Shown here: positions 28,927-40,339 of the stretch, piece after piece
How positions within the stretch are numbered: the first letter of the stretch is position 1
How the letters are laid out: each line of letters begins with the position of its first letter
Assembly: GCA_033239125.1 (NCBI GenBank)
Contig: BSWB01000004.1
Coordinates: 118,367,235 to 118,431,234, forward strand
DNA: 64,000 nt
Origin: Fagopyrum homotropicum
Taxonomy: Eukaryota; Streptophyta; Magnoliopsida; Caryophyllales; Polygonaceae
Reading direction: 5' to 3'
Translations under genes and position numbers: made by a program
Notes under the pieces: model-generated
Databases searched by the model: none
What the model was told of the DNA's origin: nothing
Seen by the model: the letters and a program-made list of their open reading frames with translations, nothing else

Positions 28927-31900
28927 CAGGTTGGCAACAATAGCACTTGAAATCTTCTGAAAGACCGATTGTATAAAATAACTAGAACCCGACAGGGGTC
29001 TAAAATTTTCAAAACGGATTTATGTTTTTACATGAGCATAGTCGGGTTGTGGGTTAGTAGTACGTCGGACTACCATCGCTCTCCGTGGATCTCTGTAACT
29101 TGGATCGATAGGAGTGAGTACATTGACTTTTTATGAGGTTTACTATTATATGTTATATACATGTGTATACTTAGCTTGTTATTATCCTAAAGGATATTTT
29201 ATATCCTTTAGTCGTGATATCACGAAGCGATTATCGCCTCCTGATGAATTAGTAGCGGACTTGAAGAGTCTCCAAAACGAGGAAATGGAATCGGACCTCG
29301 AATTGAGTATTGTACTCGGGTAGGCTGCTTGGTGATCCTTACAAATTATCCAAAGAACAAGTGAGCAAGGAAGTAAAGTTGTGAAGATAATTTTTACCGC
29401 ATGCACAATTAGATGAGGAAGAAATCCCTAAGGTAGTTCAGTTAGAAGGAATAGAAGGTCATACAAGGGACTTGGTTGTATGAAGACGAGAGATGAATTA
29501 TAAGAACCATGCAAGAGACTACAAGAGTGCGGAGTAGAGATAACAATATTGGAACGAGACAAGTAGAATTGAGTACAACCAAGTTTGTGGAATCAAGGAC
29601 TTTACAATCGAGGCGGATGCCCATAGACCATTATGGGAATGAGAAACCAGAAGAGACAGAGTGTCAATCCGGGTGTGAGAATCAAAGGTGCACGGAATGA
29701 AGACCTACAATTGAGTGTAAAAGCGAAAAGACAGACCCCACAAGCGTGGCGAGGTTTTAACCTCCTCGAAGATATAAGAAGTTGATATTACCACCAACAC
29801 CAGTGAAGAAAGGGGTATGGGAGAACGTCCTTGCTGGACTTGAGAATCCAGGGTGACCCGAATTATCACGAGACCTAAGCCATCAACACAGATGGTCCAT
29901 GCAAAAGGAACTGTAAGTGGATGATCATTACGGCCATAAGAATTTCAAAGACGCTTGCAAGCTATCGTGAAAAACTTGAAACGACCATTTATGTCAGATG
30001 AATGACACAATCGGACTAGAGAAATGGAGTTAGCCATAAGAAGCGGAAGAGTGGAAGGTAGAACGAACTAAAGAAGTATAAAAGAATTGTTGTGAGCAAC
30101 TGTTAACCAACTAGCTAAGGAAATTTTGACAGATCACAATTAACACGGAATGGATACTTACAACTTAATGTAAGAGCCAAAGGTAGACTTCACAAGCCTG
30201 GAGACGTTTTGTCTTCTTTAAAGATAAGAATTCTAAACGGAATCACAACGCCGGAATCGAAAGGATCGAAGCCATGTAACATAGTCAATAGAGATTTGGC
30301 GAAAATATTACAAACAACACCGATTAAGGAACCTGTGCTTGTGAGAATCGTGTGGTGGACTAAAGAGTCCAAGGTAAGCCCCATTTATAACAGAACATAG
30401 GTCATCAACATAGACGGTCCCTGTAAAGGGACTACAATTGGGGGGTAACTAAAAGTCATCAGAACTACAAGACGCTTAGCATCTATCGTGGAGTGTTAGG
30501 AACAACCTTTAACGTCAGTCGAATGGCACAGTGACACTTGAGAAAGAAAGTTGTCCCAAAGGAAGAAGAAGAGTGAAAGATAAGACGAACTAAAGAAGGA
30601 TAAAAGGATTAATCTAGTAGGTGATGTGCACCAAAAGTTTAATACTAGTAGGTGATGTGCACCGAAAGAGAAGATGAACTAAAGAAGGATAAAGAGAAAC
30701 GTTTTAAGGGTTACTTCTTGGGCGGTTAAGATCAAACTCCGGTCGAGTCGGGTAGTTTGGATCCGTGCTAAGAGAATTAAGAAAGTAAACAGAAGAAGTG
30801 TTCTCCAATCATTAGTTTGTTTCATTAAGGCAATTAAGGAAGGTACTTGGTACTTCATCCGGTTAGGACTTATGGTATAATTGGAACAAAGAGTTTGAGG
30901 TTAATCACTTGGAACTCACAGAAAATGTCCTTATGATTAATGAGTGACAACAGAATGATCAAAGTAGCGCAGCGGAAGCGTGGTGGGACCTAACCCACAG
31001 AGTTGGAAGCAATGGTGCAAAAAAAAAAAAAAAAAAAAAAAAGAGGATGGCTTTGTTACATGTTGCCAGACAAACATGAAATGGGCTATGCGGAGCGACT
31101 ATAATTTGGTGGAAGAATTTTATCACCATCAAGATAGACGGGAAAGTATGTGCATGTAAGAGGTTATAGAAGGAGACTGGTACCATATTATGAATCCGAG
31201 TGAAGAGTGATGGCTTTGTTACATGTTGCCAGACAAGTAGTGTGGAATTCTATACTAATGGAATACTCTAGAGTGAGTTTTCAGGATGGATTAGTAAAGA
31301 ATTAATCATATAATAAAAGTATTGTGCATGGCCTGCACTAGAAAGCTCAAAGTGAGTAACTACCATCCTGAGTCAAAGATACATAAGAAAGAGAAGCGAC
31401 AAGGGCATACTTGCAACCTAGTAACTGTGCTTAAAGAAAGCATAATCTCGGAGTAGATTTTATGTGTAACAATATGTCAGAACAGAGCCTAGTTGCATTT
31501 TGAGTTAAAGGGATATTACTAGTCTGATAAAAGTGGAGGGTACAAGAGTTCAATGTTGACAGTGTGTTAGCATGTATCGAGCATTTATGATCAAATAATT
31601 GTGATATAGGATCGCTTTGTGTCTAATACCGTCAGTCTGGACATATTCTATGTCACTTAAGGTGTTGGGTAATGCGTGGGAAGCCTGGGTTAGAGCTAAC
31701 GATATATTAGAGATCTATAAATAATATAACAATGCCAAGTGAACAAAGAGGATGACCACTAGATTTGATTTTATTTGTCTCGAGTGTTAGACCTGAAAAG
31801 GGTAAAGGTGACGATTCCTTACATGAAGAATAAGATGACTGAGTATTAAAAGACAAGACCAAGTGGGTCGTGATACGAAGAGCATTGAGCACTTGGTAAG

Positions 31901-32660
31901 TGTTGGTGGATGTCCAAGACCTTGGACCTGATTGTGTAGTCAGAACCTTTTCAGAAGGCCGGAAGCAAGTGGTCATGACGAAGGGAAAAAGTTGAATAGA
32001 TCAATTTCCGTAGGGTCCTTACAGGATCTAGAAGTGAGTTGTGTTAGACAACCATTAGAAGTTTTAAAGTGGTTTAAAAGTGACTGATGGACTAGTACTC
32101 CTCACCCTATTGGAGAGTGCAGCTTCAGTTTTCCATAGAGACTAAGTTTGGGAACTGAGTTTAAGATTTTCAGTTGGTGAAATACCTACCAGACATTAGT
32201 TAGGTGATCAGATTAGAGGAGCAGACAGTTGAGCCGGATGATACCGGTGAGATATCCGGTAACCACTCTAGAATGTCGTGGCAGACGCTTGTGATGTAAG
32301 TACCTGAAAAGATTTAAGATTTAGTAGTTTTAGGAAAAGCTGATAAGGCTACCTAAGATATCGGGATAATAAATGACGTAACCTTTCAAAGACCTATGTA
32401 GCGATAGTTGTTACCTCGGGAGTGACGAGTTAGGGCTTGACCTTGTATGTGTGATATTGTTTGACTACTTGTTCATTTCATGATTGAGTGCTTAGTTAGT
32501 GATGTGTGATTTTGGTAACCTTGATGTGCGGGATACTTAGATGTGGAAACGATGAGACTTTTGAGTAGTGATTAGATATACCCGTTTAGTGCCTTAAAGG
32601 CCGATCAGGATTGTCTTACCCTAAGTTTCGGGACGAAACTTATTGTTAAGAGGGAATTGA

Positions 32661-32814
32661 TGTAATACCCGGAAATTTTCTTCCGACTAGTCCCGAAACA
32701 ATAAGAACTTGATCGATTATGACGTTTTTGGCACTTTAGTTCTTTAGTATGAATTCCGACATTATGTTGTCTTCTTTTAAGTTTCGGGACAAAACTTATT
32801 TTAAGGGGTACTGA
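32661..32814 (+). repeat. Extra purine tract and LTR tip before the F 3' LTR
   Basis: tttcgggacgaaacttattgttaagaggga followed by TGTAATACCCGGAAATTT (32661), then 150 bp later a second tttcgggacaaaacttattttaagggg and the true LTR start at 32815. It looks like a fragment of another element's LTR boundary copied in front of the real one. Confidence 0.7.
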
Positions 32815-35753
32815 TGTAATACCTGGAATTTTTTATTCAGTTTAATTCCGAAGCAAATCGGATTTCGAGCCGTTGACGGTTTTCCATTCTATCTAGTATT
32901 TCTTTCTTCACGAATTTTATCATTTTATGTAGAATTTAATTCACATAAAATGATAAAATTATATCAAGCTCTAATTCTTATAATTATTTATCATTTTATG
33001 TAGAATTTAATTCACATAAAATGATAGATTTATATCAAACCCTAGTTATTATAATTCATTATTATCGATAACTTTAGAGGAGACCATGACAAGCTGTGAC
33101 GAGATCATGACTAAGCTGAGACGAGGCCATGACAAAGCCCTACAAACCTGTGACAAACTCATTCATGGGCCTGACAAGGCCATGACGAGTTTTGACAAGT
33201 TTTTGACAAACTATTCAGCCCATCTTTCTTACAATTATTTCAGTCATCCTTCTTGCAATTGTTTCAGCCCATCCCTTTGCTATGATGGCCCAGCTACCCA
33301 TAACCCTCCAGCCCACACGGACCTGCTATCGCCCAGCCATCCTCGCACAGCAACCCAGCCTGTTTACGAGCCCAGTAGCAGCCTTCTTGCAGCCCGTACA
33401 TCCCAGTTCGCAGCCCACAGCAGCCCACTCTCCTATGCTTCAGGCAGCGCAGCGCCAGCCCACTCTCCTATGCTTCCGCCAGCCCACTCCTATGCTTCAG
33501 ACAGTGCAGCGCCAGCCCACTCCTATGCTTCAGCCCAGAACCTTGCTCATGCTAGCCCAGCTACACGCTCAGCCCAGGAGGATGTAACAGCCGGCCCTTC
33601 CTCTCCCTTTTCTTCACAACGTAACCGATGCTGAATTGAAGGAGAGCTGCTGTAACGACTCCTTAATTCACGCAGCAGATCCATTCAGCCTGCACGTTTC
33701 CTTACACCTCCCTACGTACAGAAGCTTGATCTGAAGCAGCCGTTCAAGCGTTCCTGCACACAATAACACAACAACCAACGTCCTTCCTCTTCCTACTCTT
33801 ATATTTGTGCTAGTCGAGTCTCTCTTGTTGGGTAAACATCTCCCCTCCTTTCTCTACATTGCACTCTCTATATATATATGCTGATGTGAGCCATTTGAAT
33901 CCTAGAACCTTTCATAACAGCCATGGAAGATAGCTAGAAGGGCTGGGAATTTTCTGAGTTTTCGGAGGTGACGAACAGTCTACTTGGAGTCACGATTTGG
34001 GTAAGTTAGACTCCTCTTTTTTGGCTGGTTTTCGGATATGTCATAGACAGTAGTACATAGTATAACATACTAATATTTGGGAAGAATCGGAGTTACGGTT
34101 TGAGAGTTATTGTTTTCCAAAGTTGACGCCTCATGCAGTTTTTATATATGTGCTGAGTGTTGGGGAAAACAGCAAGTGATGCTGCTTTGTGAGATGGTTT
34201 TGAATAAGCTCTTGATCTCCGTTGGGCTTGAATTTTTGATATGATATATTTGACATATTGTTTTAGAACATATTAAAATTTGAGAGTAATCCAGCGAGTG
34301 GTTTGGGATTTATGATTTTTCAAAGATTGAGTCGTAAGCAGTTTTTCTGTTGTGCTGAATTTCGGTTTTGTGAGATAGTTTTAAATAGGATTTTGATCTC
34401 CTTTGCGGCTGAATTTTGGATATATTAGAGATAAGATTTTATAGTATAACATATCAAAATTTGGGATAAATCCAGCGAGTAGTTTAGGAGTTATGATTTT
34501 TCAAAGTTAAGACAGTGTGCTGCTTGTTAAGTGTTGTAACCAACTTTAGAAATTTTTGTAGAAGCGATGCTTTAACAGTTTTAAGGAACTCTTTCTCCTA
34601 TGAGTAGATGTGATATAATAGATGATCTAGGGAATTATTTCGGAATTTTTATAAGATTATGCGAATTTTATATTTGAAGTTGTAGTTGGACTTTAGTGAC
34701 TTTTCCGGAAATAGAAAATGGGTAATTTTTCTAGTTGCTACCTAAAATCATCCTAGGGAGTAGAATATGGTTAGTTAGCCTCAAATTATAATTTAAGTAC
34801 ATATTCCGAGTTTTTGGAAGTTCCGGGACTAAGGGTAAAATAGTCATTTTACCTTAAATAAACATTGTAATAACTTCTGCACATAGAATCGTATATCTTA
34901 AGAGTTTTAGACTTATAAGTATCCAGGGAAATATGTTGACCCACGTGCCTCCTCTGACAGGCAACTGAGTTCTACACTTACGGATTTAGTGGTGGATAAG
35001 AGAGAGTCGAGATTTGATTCTGGTAAGTCCACGGACTTAATTAGCTGGCTTCTTGTATGAGTGTAATGTGTATGAGTGGTGTTTGTTAGTTGTGATAAAC
35101 AACGAAACCGGATTAGGCCGACTTTATTATTTACGTAATTGATCCAAGTGTATGATAACGGGTCGTGACATCATCTGCCTAGCTCTTGCGAGAGTCTAGG
35201 AGGTTCCCGGCGACCAGCCCAGTCCGGTAGACGGTCAGATGCATTAGTACCATTCCGCGTTGGTAAACGGAGACAGGGGCGAGGTTTGGGAATCCCTCGT
35301 GTCACAAAATAAGCATCATTAGTAATGACCTATCACCTAATTAAAGATAATAAAAGGATTGAGTGTTGCATGTTGATTGTGTATGATGTATGATTGTGCT
35401 TTTACCTTTATACTTATGCATAGAATGTTAGCTAACGGTTTTATACCGCTTGTAGATGCCTTGCAGGTTAAGACAGTTGTAGAGAGATCCGGAGGGATTG
35501 GTCAGCCGGGTCCACGTACTCATTTAGTTGGGGATGAGGTTGTCTTATATACTTCATATGCGTCGTTTTAGTACCTTTGATTTGTAAGGCTGATACATAA
35601 TTTTCATGCATATTGTTTAAAGTTTTCAAATGTTTTTAATACTTTTGTGCCTTGTTGTAAGATCCAAGTTAAATTGTTGTCAAACTAAGGTCGGGACCCA
35701 TTGTGAGGTCCTAACTAGTAGCTCCCCGAGTTCTCAGAATTTGGGGTGTTACA
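32815..35753 (+). repeat. 3' LTR of F, full length
   Basis: 2,939 bp, TGTAATACCTGG to GGGGTGTTACA. Retains the 675 bp lost from the 5' copy. Contains the hairpin pair, the CAGCCCA minisatellite (33200-33560) and an open frame at 33086-33634. Confidence 0.9.
33086..33634 (+). other. 182-codon open frame inside F 3' LTR, probably not a gene
   Basis: Starts MTSCDEIMTKLRRGHDKAL. The second half is AHSYAS/PAHS low-complexity encoded by the minisatellite. The 5' LTR copy (26918-27238) stops after 106 codons at ARTA. I recognise no domain. The frame spans a GC-rich minisatellite and is disrupted in the sister LTR, so it is probably fortuitous. Confidence 0.25.
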
Positions 35754-35758
35754 TGATC
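35754..35758. repeat. Target site duplication of F, right copy
   Basis: tgatc, identical to 26642-26646. Confidence 0.93.
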
Positions 35759-36024
35759 ATCTCGGCCTAGATGCGGTATCAAAGCCCGCTGCGAGGTATG
35801 AGAGAATACTTTGGGGTATCAGATTTCACTCTGGGTGTGTGTTCTTGACTTTCTTAGCTCCTTTTTATGATCCAATGTGGTCTAATTGCTATCTTTCGAC
35901 TCCTTGCACTTTCATGCTCCCCTTTGATCCAAAAATTTTCCATATTCCCTACAATTACAATCAAACATGGTGTAGACCTCGATTCTTGCAAAGTAGGTGA
36001 ATAACAACATAATTGATTTGAATT
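35754..36024 (-). repeat. Element K: Athila LTR remnant, second part
   Basis: U3 end of LTR K: motif catctcggcctagatg (35757-35772), then a stretch parallel to LTR D 48050-48180 (gatccaaaa, attacaatcaaa, tggtgtagacctcgatt). Cut at 36024 by LTR tip M before the TG end is reached. Confidence 0.7.
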
Positions 36025-36309
36025 TGTAATAGCTAGGATTTCCGAATTTTAATTAATGTTGATTAACTTAATCATTGATAGTAATTGACCCATAACTCGC
36101 CAAGATTGCATAAGTGATGAGTGTGAGTCTCACCGTTATGTTCCTGGCGTAAATTTGGGCTTATGGGGAATATTTCACTTTTTCCCCCGGGTAATTATTT
36201 TTACCCTCCGGTGTTATTTGGAGCATTTGGAGCTCCAATTAATAAAAATGCAGTTGAGAGAAATGATCAAGACATCGGACATGTCCTAGATATGAAATAA
36301 CATGGAAAG
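36025..36309 (+). repeat. Element M: Tekay LTR 5' fragment
   Basis: TGTAATAGCTAGGATTTCC and about 285 bp colinear with the start of the C LTRs (37888 and 51800), ending at aacatggaaag where the SIRE-like LTR J begins. J probably inserted here, with gaaag (36305-36309) as candidate target copy; the other copy was not found. Confidence 0.8.
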
Positions 36310-37628
36310 TGAAGAACCGTTAGGTGAATATAAATGATAAAAGATACTCTAGAAGGGGGGTTGAATAAATTATGGGTACTTTTCGCATAAACCTATCTCC
36401 AGGCTTTGAAACTGATTTCAAAGGCCTTGATGTCGATCTGAGCTCTTTCTGACACACTTTGATTTCAAGGGCTTTGAAACTGATTTCAAGGGTCTTGACT
36501 TTGTTCACCTGCAAAACAAAGTTAGTCACAATAAAGCAGATAAAGTGTGGAATGTAAAAGATTGACACGAGGATATGTTTACGAAGTTCGGCTCTAAATA
36601 TCCTACTCTCCGTCCCAGGGTATAGCCGTAGGATCTAACTATCTATTATTAGCTTCAAATAGTCCTACATACAAACTAGAAGAAATCTCCTTCTTCTCTC
36701 ACAGTAGCCAACGCTACGATCTAGCTTCAACTCTTCACCTTGTTATAACAACCTAGTTACTTCGCAGAGTAACACAAAATCTAGTATAACACTCTTTAGA
36801 TATTCCAATAGAGCTCTCGAGTTTTATCTCTGTCTAGGGGATAAAGCCTTTTGTAAAAGAGAGAGAAAAACTTGTATGAACGAATGAAGATTTTTTGGTT
36901 CGCTTGAAGACTGTGAATATTTCTGTGTAAGCTTGTTTTTTTTCTTCTCCAATCGACATCTTCATTTATAGTCTTAGATGGAGAGGTCTTTTAGCCGTTG
37001 GGAAGATGACCGTTGAAGATAGTTCTTCTTCTCCATGAAAGCCGCTCCTTGGTTGAGATGAGGTAGACATTGTAGATCCTATATCTTCTTCATCTACTTA
37101 AAGCACGTTGATCTTCCTTGTCCGTAATTTTCTCATACTTTTTGTGAAGATATCCGAAATCCGTTGAGAGAAGATCTTTGCGCTTTTGGTTGAGGATCTT
37201 TGCGTGATCCTGTTTTGAAACAAATCCACTTGGTCGGTTATGATCTTCCTCTTGTTGAGCATATCTCCTTGGAAGATCTTCTTTTGATACTTGATAGATT
37301 TGGTTGTTTAGAGTTTTGAATTCCGTCCAGCAGCTTTGTCCTTTGAAACTGACTTCAAGGCTTCAACTTCGGATTCCTTGGAATGGCTTTTAAGGCCTCC
37401 GTGTTGAATCTCTTTAACTTGTCGTCTGTCCCTTGTATCCAATTTCAAGACCTTCTTCTGTCCCTTGAAATGGCTTTCAAGGCCTGCATACATTCTAGAC
37501 AAAACACCAAAATAAAATCAAGCAACTAGACATATAGTCGATTATTTGTTAGTATAAAAAACCATTTCATTTGTGTTTATGTCTTCCATCTTCACCTATA
37601 CAAATATATAATCAAGGTGGAGTTTTCA
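36310..37628 (-). repeat. 3' LTR of J (SIRE-like)
   Basis: On the minus strand TGAAAACTCC...GGTTCTTCA, 1,319 bp. Purine tract aagggggaga lies directly upstream (37629-37640). Features typical of SIRE-like LTRs on the plus strand: ctctagaaggggggttgaata near 36350 and acgaagttcggctc near 36580. Palindrome clusters with TTGAAA/TTTCAA arms lie at 37338-37482, upstream of TATAAATG (36970-36963), and at 36402-36491 downstream. Confidence 0.68.
37338..37482 (-). repeat. LTR J promoter-side TTGAAA...TTTCAA cluster
   Basis: ctttgaaactgacttcaagg (37341-37360), ccttggaatggcttttaagg (37377-37396) and ccttgaaatggctttcaagg (37463-37482, 8-bp arms, 4-nt centre). The inner cluster is 36402-36491 with arms CTTTGAA/TTCAAAG. 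Confidence 0.75.
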
Positions 37629-37887
37629 GTCTCCCCCTTGATGGAAGACAACACAAATATCATACCTGCATTGTAAAATTAGCAAAGCATATACGAATAT
37701 CAAAACCAACTTAAAAAGCAGAATGCAAAATTATAGAAATGTCAGATCATTAATTTCTCCCCTTTTGTCTTTCAACAAAGGAGAAAAATAGTTAAAGAAA
37801 GGAATTTTTAAACGATTACATCTCCAGAAAAAGTATTTCAAACACCATTGTAAAACCATGTCTTTCCAAAACACATAACAAGGCTTT
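37629..37887 (-). other. J 3' untranslated region and purine tract
   Basis: Minus strand: a stretch with AAAAGGGGAGAAATTAATGATC (about 37770), then the LTR-adjacent purine tract caagggggagac (37629-37642). No open frame. This arrangement of a rare AAAAGGGGAGA followed by GGGGGAGA is usual in the 3' region of SIRE-like Copia. Confidence 0.6.
37883..37887. repeat. Target site duplication of C, left copy
   Basis: gcttt, identical to 53926-53930. Confidence 0.92.
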
Positions 37888-40012
37888 TGTAATAGCTAGA
37901 ATTTCCGAATTCTAATTAATGTTGATTAACTTAATCAGTGATAGTAATTGACATATAACTTACGAAGATTGCGTAAGTGTTGAGTATAAGTCTCACTTTT
38001 ATGTTCCTGGCGTAATTTTAGGCTTATGGTGAAATTTTCACTTTTTCCCCCGGGTAATTATTTTTACCCTCCGGTATTATTTGGAGCATTTGGGAGCTCC
38101 ACTAATAAAAATGGAGTTCAGAGAAATGATCAGGACATCGGAAATGTCCTAGATATGAAATAACATGGAAAGGCAAAACGGATAAAAGAGTCGCTATTTT
38201 GTTTCTTAACGGCTAAGAAAGACGGTTTAGGAATACACGTTTTCCGAGGCAATTGAGGAATAATTATCCCTACAATATTCAAGATCTATTATTCCAATTT
38301 CAAGAAGTTTGGAGAAGGGGGTTCAACCCGCCATTGGATCGGTTAAAGGATAATTATCGACTTCGCTAAAGGATAATTATCGACTTCACTATAAATAGCG
38401 GAAAATCGTTTATTAATTCATTTCATTTTCCGTTTCCTCGTCAAAGCTCTGATTTCTCTCAAACTTCATACTCAGATCTACTCTCCGTTTCTAATCCGAT
38501 TTCAATTCCGTTTGAGTTTCTGGATTCCTCTCTTCATTCTCTTCATATCGATACCAAGCTTTTGCATTTCCGAGCAGATGAAGACCTGGTCGAGCATATA
38601 TGTCACCAGGACAGTTCCGTCGCACATATTCCGGTGAATTTGATGTTGTACATACGTAGCCTGCGTCGTTGTGATTCCGAATCTTCTTTCAGATCGTAAA
38701 TCGGGTTAGTAACGAATAAGTTATGAATTTATTCGTTTTCCGTACTACGATTTGGCCTAAATTGACCTTAGGCTTTTCAAACTGGATAATTAGAAATTCA
38801 TTATAATCATTATATTATTCTGGTGTTTATGGGTTGTTTGTTGATGAAATCTGATGACAGGTGGGTTTAGAAATGGCCTGCGGGCAAAACGTTATTCTGG
38901 TGAAATTTAATTAATTAATTAAAGGTTAATTAATTAAATCAGGATTACATTTGAGATTGAGGAATAGTGATTAGATATATGCTAGGTGTCAGAATGAGTT
39001 GAGGACATGATGATGTTATGGATATCGGTTATGGCTTTAAGGATTAGTATGTGTACGAGTATGATGAGATGTTATGTTGAGGATATGCTTTAGGCATTTA
39101 TGAATGTGTTGAGGATCTAAGGTTTAGATTTGAGATATAGGTTGGTTGTGGTTAGTGAGACGAGTCTCCTTACCTTTGCAGTATGTGATGTGTGTGCCTT
39201 CTTATTGCAGGCGTTGATTACTTCCCCAAGGGTAAGCTGTGATGTTGTACAGGTTACGAGTATATCAAGTAAGTCCATAGGACTTACTTAGCGTGCAGTT
39301 GTGGATTGTATGATGGTTATGGTTGTGTGTGTTCATATGATTGTGCATTTATAACCTAAACCAGACTAGGATGACCATTTATTACATTTATTTGGCCCAA
39401 GTGTATTATAACGGGCGGTAACCACCGGTCTTCGCCTGCTGGTTAGGAGGAGGTGCCTGGAAGCCAGTAACATTGGGGGGACGAGTGACGATCACCCCCA
39501 ATGCAGACCCCTGTGTTAAGGGGGAAAGGGACGAGGTTCTTGAGGCTCCTCGTGTTACAAAAGAAGTTGAATTAGTAATGGAATAACGTAATGAAAGATA
39601 ATAAATGAATGTGTGTGGAATTGCATGTATGAGATGCTGATGTGTGGTTGTGCTATTACCTTCATGCTTTTCATTGCTGTAGCTAACGGTTTCATACCGT
39701 GTTGTAGACGATTTGCAGATTAGGAAGACTTACGAGTGAGCCAAATGGTGTGACAAGCCCGAGTATTTCTGTACAATAGGATGCGTGGGATGTGGGATCT
39801 TTTGTGGTTGGGGTTTATGATGTTGTTTTGTACTCGGCTATGAGTTTGTAAACTCTTTTGATGTATCATCCTGAGCTTTTATGTATTTGGTTTAATCTAC
39901 ATGTGCCTTGTTGTAAGATCCAATGAACTTTTTGTCAGGCTAGGGTCACGATCCATTGTGAGATCCTAGCCCAATGTGACACTTCCATGTCCCGTGGATT
40001 TGGGGTGTTACA
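37888..40012 (+). repeat. 5' LTR of C
   Basis: TGTAATAGCTAGAATT to GGGGTGTTACA, 2,125 bp. No ATCG, CTCGG or GCGG-type motif clusters seen, unlike LTRs G and L. Confidence 0.92.
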
Positions 40013-40016
40013 GAGT

Positions 40017-40028
40017 TGGTATCAGAGC
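40017..40028 (+). promoter_or_regulatory. Primer binding site of C (initiator Met type)
   Basis: tggtatcagagc, 4 bases after the LTR end. Confidence 0.85.
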
Positions 40029-40197
40029 CTTAGGTTGACAACAATGGCACTTGCTATCTACAATAAAGGTAGTGTGGATAAATAAACGGAACCCACATGG
40101 GGTCTGACTTTTCAAAAGGTTTTGGTTTTAAGCGAGTACAGATGTTTTGGGATAGTATGTACAGAAGTCGTCACCCATTTGAGGATCTCGACAGTGT

Positions 40198-40226
40198 AGA
40201 TATATATATATATATATATATATAGA
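40198..40226. repeat. (AT)n microsatellite in C leader
   Basis: An AT dinucleotide run of about 27 bp, with a shorter one at 40271-40284, between primer site and gag. Confidence 0.9.
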
Positions 40227-40339
40227 TATCTTTTATGTGCTGATATGTATGCATGTAATAATGAGTATTTTATATATATATATATCGATACATATGGCTT
40301 ATATACATCCTTATAAGTTTAGGGGCGTATATTCTACAG

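Larger units (their letters stand above)
28912..32814 (+). other. Internal domain of F
   Basis: Primer site tggtatcagagc (28915-28926), then 3.9 kb without long frames. An imperfect direct duplication with an offset of about 450-525 bp links 29705-30100 to 30158-30620 (shared acaagacgctt, gaactaaagaag). A run of 24 A occurs at 31019-31042. A 28-bp block gatggctttgttacatgttg... occurs at 31045 and 31208. No protease, RT or integrase motifs seen. Confidence 0.7.
26647..35753 (+). mobile_element. Element F: non-coding Tekay-like LTR element (LARD-like)
   Basis: 9,107 bp between tgatc duplications. LTRs start TGTAATACC and end GGGGTGTTACA. 5' LTR 2,265 bp, 3' LTR 2,939 bp. The primer site is followed by 3.9 kb of internal sequence with no gag or pol that I can recognise. 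Long LTRs with a non-coding interior fit the LARD class of non-autonomous elements. The LTR ends and primer site suggest mobilisation by a Tekay-type partner. Confidence 0.85.

Noticed and set aside
31019..31235. 24-A run with a 28-bp repeat nearby (31045 and 31208), considered as a retroposed gene or SINE with target duplication
   Set aside because: Both repeat copies lie downstream of the A run, so they cannot be the two flanks of an element ending in that tail.
33086..33634. 182-codon frame as a novel protein gene in LTR F
   Set aside because: Half of it is a minisatellite translation and the sister LTR copy is stopped after 106 codons.
25341..36024. K as the 5' LTR of fragment H, making one element
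   Set aside because: Orientation and order fit, but RT, protease, gag and primer site between them are missing and LTR I lies between, so the link cannot be shown.
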